Assembly (NCBI GenBank): GCA_902513415.1
Contig: CABXMS010000003.1
Coordinates: forward strand, 1-36,613
Direction of reading: 5' to 3'
DNA length: 36,613 nt
Source of the DNA: an uncultured Pelagibacteraceae bacterium
GTDB taxonomy: Bacteria > Pseudomonadota > Alphaproteobacteria > Pelagibacterales > Pelagibacteraceae
Shown: positions 34,400 through 36,613 of the stretch, in pieces
How the letters are laid out: every line of letters begins with the position of its first letter
How positions within the stretch are numbered: the first letter of the stretch is position 1
The notes under the pieces: model-generated
What the model was told of the DNA's origin: nothing
The model's input: the letters and a program-made list of their open reading frames with translations, nothing else
The model's database searches: none
Program-made: the position numbers and the translations under genes

Positions 34400-34648
34400 T
34401 TATAATTTATTTATAATAATCTTTCTCTTTTTTCTATCTCTTTTTAAATAGTATTCATATGACATAGCTTCAGATTTTGTTTTAAATTTTTTTTTATATA
34501 TTAGTTCCCAATTATGTCCTTTAGTTGATTTAGCTCCTTTGTTTAAATTATGGATTTTCAATCTTTTTTCTGGATTATACGAATATCCAACATAAGTCTT
34601 ATTGATTTTAGAGTTTACAGTTCTAATCATATAAACGTAATGTTTCAT
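34400..34648 (-). CDS. Small GIY-YIG domain protein
   Basis: The 82-aa protein is almost only a GIY-YIG nuclease fold: HYVYMIRTVNSKINKTYVGYS supplies the two motifs (YVY and YVG), PEKRLKIHN the catalytic Arg, and SEAMSYEYYLKRD the metal-binding Glu. It resembles the stand-alone YhbQ/UPF0213 group, which includes nucleases of uncertain function. Its start is 13 bases from the tRNA-Glu 3' end and it is on the same strand, so it may be read from the tRNA transcript. It may be a repair protein or a mobile-element relic. Confidence 0.85.
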   Translation of the reverse strand: MKHYVYMIRTVNSKINKTYVGYSYNPEKRLKIHNLNKGAKSTKGHNWELIYKKKFKTKSEAMSYEYYLKRDRKKRKIIINKL

Positions 34649-34657
34649 AGATTATTT

Positions 34658-34732
34658 TGGCGGTCCCTAGGGGAATCGAACCCCTCTTTCGAGGATGAAA
34701 ACCACGTGTCCTAACCGATAGACGAAGGGACC
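34658..34732 (-). tRNA. tRNA-Glu (anticodon UUC), CCA encoded
   Basis: Read on the minus strand from 34732. The acceptor GGTCCCT pairs with AGGGACC, the T-arm is AGGGG-TTCGATT-CCCCT, the D-arm contains TCGGTTAGGAC, and the anticodon loop TTTTCAT gives UUC. Discriminator G is followed by an encoded CCA (34660-34658). The anticodon stem CGTGG/CCTCG has a U-U mismatch at its third pair. It separates the glycosyltransferase island from core genes and is a plausible island boundary. Confidence 0.95.
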
Positions 34733-34767
34733 AAAAAGAAATCTTTTATTGTATAAGTTAATATTTA

Positions 34768-35718
34768 TCAAGTTTTTAGAATACTTTTTCTTTTAATTAT
34801 TTCAGTTAATTTAGTAGACTTATGTGTAACTAATGTCTCTGTAATATAATTATTATTATTTAATTCAATACCATTAACTAAATCACCTGAAGTTATACCA
34901 GTTGCGCAAAAAATAGAGTCTCCTTTTACTATTTCTTCTAAATCATATTTTTTATTTAAATCATTTATACCCATTTTTTTTGCTCTATTTATCTCATTCT
35001 CAGTTTTAAATAAAAAACGTCCTTGAAATTTACATCCAAAAGCATCCAGTGCTGATGCAGCCAAAACTCCTTCTGGACCACCTCCTATACCAAGAAATAT
35101 ATCAACATTATATTTATTATTAGTAACTAATAAAGCCCCCGAAACATCTCCATCAGAGATTAATTTTAAATTAACTTTAAGTTTTTTAAGTCTATTTATT
35201 ATGTCAATGTGTCTAGGTCTATTAAGTAGGCAAACAGTAATTTGGTTTAAGTCCTTATTTTTAAAATCAGCAATATTTTTTATATTTTTTTCAATAGAAA
35301 AATCTAAATCTGTAGCATCTTGTGGAATTTCTCCACTAACAGCTATTTTATCCATGTAAGTTTCGGGAGCATTAAATAGGTTTCCTTTTAAAGAAATAGC
35401 AATAACTGACAAAGCTCCAGGTAAATTTTTGGCGGCAAAATTAGTCCCTTCTAGAGGATCAACAGCTATATCAATTTTTGGTCCATTGCCAGTGCCTAAT
35501 TTTTCACCAATATAAAGCATAGGTGCATAATCTAATTCTCCCTCACCTATTACAACTTCACCATTAATTTCTAATTTGTTTAAATTTTTTCTCATATTAT
35601 CTGTCGCAGCTTTGTCAGCAGCTAATTTATCATTTTTACCAACATATTTATAACAAGCGACAGCGGCACTTGAAGTTATGTTTACAAATTTATCTATTAA
35701 TTTTTTATCTAAATTCAC
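34768..35718 (-). CDS. glpX: Fructose-1,6-bisphosphatase, class II
   Basis: Hydrolyses fructose-1,6-bisphosphate in gluconeogenesis. KNDKLAADKAATDNMR (residues about 24-39), GEVVIGEGELDYAPMLYIGE with the metal-binding Glu-Gly-Glu, VDPLEGTNFAAKNLPGALS and the C-terminal-half ISDGDVSGALL, GIGGGPEGVLAASAL and CATGITSGDLVNGI are all GlpX signatures. At 316 aa it is complete. Its start is 3 nt from the sbmA-like stop on the same strand, so the two may be cotranscribed, which is an unusual pairing without an obvious functional link. Confidence 0.96.
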   Translation of the reverse strand: MNLDKKLIDKFVNITSSAAVACYKYVGKNDKLAADKAATDNMRKNLNKLEINGEVVIGEGELDYAPMLYIGEKLGTGNGPKIDIAVDPLEGTNFAAKNLPGALSVIAISLKGNLFNAPETYMDKIAVSGEIPQDATDLDFSIEKNIKNIADFKNKDLNQITVCLLNRPRHIDIINRLKKLKVNLKLISDGDVSGALLVTNNKYNVDIFLGIGGGPEGVLAASALDAFGCKFQGRFLFKTENEINRAKKMGINDLNKKYDLEEIVKGDSIFCATGITSGDLVNGIELNNNNYITETLVTHKSTKLTEIIKRKSILKT

Positions 35719-35720
35719 TA

Positions 35721-36613
35721 TTAAACTTTTTCTATAGAATCGTTTTTAATTGAACGTAGTTTAGCTTCAAATTCATTAAGTCTTTTCCATACAGATATTA
35801 ATTCAACAATGGTAGACCAACTTTTAACCAAATATTGCAAAGAACCTTCTACTCTACCAAAAGCTCTTGTTATCTGTTGAACAAAACCAAGTGTAATAGC
35901 ACCTGTAACTATAGTTGGTGCTAGTGCTAAATATGGTACTATCACCATACCTTGGAAATAACTCCATTTTACTGTGTTAAAATATAAATAATGAAAGTAG
36001 GATTTATAATGTATTCCTCTAACTCTATTGTATAATTGACCTATTGTAGGAGGTGCGGCTCTAATTGGATCATCTTCTCCATGGACTAACTCTTTTCTAT
36101 AACCAGCCTCTTCTTTTTGAATATCATATTCAATACCAGGTAGTTTAATTCCAACAGCAGCTAATACTATAGTACCTCCTAAAGCTGAAATTATTGCTAC
36201 CCACACTAAAGCGTGATTTACTTCACCTATCCATGGTAAGACATCTATTTGTTTTGAAAGTCCCCATAGTATTGGAGTGAAAGCTGCCAAAGTCATTAAA
36301 CTATCCAATAAACCTGTACCAAGTCCTTCCATTATTCTTGCAAATTTCAATGTATCTTCTTGAACTCTTTGTGAAGCACCCTCAGTCAACCTAGCCTTTA
36401 ACCATTGATCATGATAATAATTTGCCATTGCTGTTCTCCATCTAAAAACCCAATGGCTTGTAAAAAACCCTGTAAATACAGCAATCAAAATCCAAATTGC
36501 TGCAATTTTTGCAAATGTAAATAAATATCCAATAAATTCAGTTTCCGATACAGAATTGGGAGTAGTTAAAGCTTTTTGAAGAGTATCATAAAATTCTCCA
36601 AACCATTCATTAA
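35721..36613 (-). CDS. sbmA: SbmA/BacA-family peptide importer, 5'-truncated by window edge
   Basis: Inner-membrane transporter that imports antimicrobial peptides, B12-like molecules or modified peptides, driven by proton gradient rather than by an attached ATPase. The frame stays open to the window edge: NEWFGEFYDTLQKAL, then FFTSHWVFRWRTAMANYYHDQW, identified by HWVFRWRTAM, EGASQRVQEDTLKFA, VGIKLPGIEYDIQKEEAGYRKELVHGED (KLPGIE and AAYRKEL-like core), and IHYKSYFHYLYFN. These follow E. coli SbmA closely; about 100 N-terminal residues are missing. The TTG at 36488 is internal, not the start. No nucleotide-binding domain follows, as expected for SbmA and unlike BacA-related ABCD proteins. Confidence 0.9.
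   Translation of the reverse strand, partial: NEWFGEFYDTLQKALTTPNSVSETEFIGYLFTFAKIAAIWILIAVFTGFFTSHWVFRWRTAMANYYHDQWLKARLTEGASQRVQEDTLKFARIMEGLGTGLLDSLMTLAAFTPILWGLSKQIDVLPWIGEVNHALVWVAIISALGGTIVLAAVGIKLPGIEYDIQKEEAGYRKELVHGEDDPIRAAPPTIGQLYNRVRGIHYKSYFHYLYFNTVKWSYFQGMVIVPYLALAPTIVTGAITLGFVQQITRAFGRVEGSLQYLVKSWSTIVELISVWKRLNEFEAKLRSIKNDSIEKV

Noticed and set aside
34712..34720. CCGATA in tRNA-Glu as a recombinase half-site
   Set aside because: Only six bases match and they are normal D-arm sequence.
36543..36550. TTCCGATA, matching 8 of 9 bases of the recombinase inverted-repeat arm
   Set aside because: It lies in sbmA coding DNA with no second arm; an 8-mer is expected about once by chance in a window this size.
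1..36613. CRISPR arrays, insertion sequences and rRNA genes
   Set aside because: No regularly spaced repeats, transposase genes or rRNA sequence were seen; the only mobile-type gene is the tyrosine recombinase.

Overview
The window is very AT-rich. It has minimal spacers, many start/stop overlaps and short protein versions rich in Lys, Asn and Ile. Gene order and protein character (pdxJ-acpS-lepB-rnc-recO, nrdR-ribDE-ribBA-ribH-nusB-thiL, a K+-independent H+-pyrophosphatase, and metY with a SAM-binding-type leader) point to a streamlined marine alphaproteobacterium of the SAR11 / Candidatus Pelagibacter group. This assignment is by recognition, not by a database search.

Region 1 (1-12094) is housekeeping: the 3' part of pyrE, pdxJ, a frameshifted acpS, lepB, rnc and recO; hemB on the opposite strand; a 2-oxoglutarate/Fe(II) oxygenase; rpiB, glyA and nrdR; and a riboflavin cluster running into nusB and thiL. 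The window shows riboflavin synthesis from the DHBP, deaminase/reductase, lumazine and riboflavin synthase steps. The GTP cyclohydrolase II half of RibBA has lost its metal-binding cysteines.

Region 2 (12177-25254) holds hppA; bamE, whose start codon overlaps that of a divergent cytochrome bc1 chaperone; rpmF-plsX-ihfA-merR-rpmG (fabH, often found after plsX in relatives, is absent); chorismate mutase; ctaA; metY with a pseudoknot leader; rplM-rpsI; argC; a tiny lipoprotein; hom; and two small-molecule transporters.

Region 3 (25255-34732) is an accessory island. It starts with a gene-poor stretch, a minimal MGMT-type protein and a 52% GC structured-RNA candidate on the minus strand. Next comes a tyrosine recombinase with a strong promoter (TTGACA-17-TATAAC) and a perfect 9-7-9 inverted repeat across its predicted transcription start. 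A FkbM methyltransferase overlaps the recombinase by 4 nt. A convergent, overlapping five-gene cluster follows (nucleotide-sugar dehydrogenase and four glycosyltransferase-like proteins, one a two-domain fusion). The island ends with a GIY-YIG protein and tRNA-Glu. It looks like a surface-polysaccharide variable region.

Region 4 (34768-36613) returns to core genes: glpX and a 5'-truncated sbmA/bacA-type transporter.

The most interesting unexplained material is at 25960-26495: the structured RNA next to the recombinase and the inverted repeat at its promoter. The A8-run frameshift in the normally essential acpS comes next.
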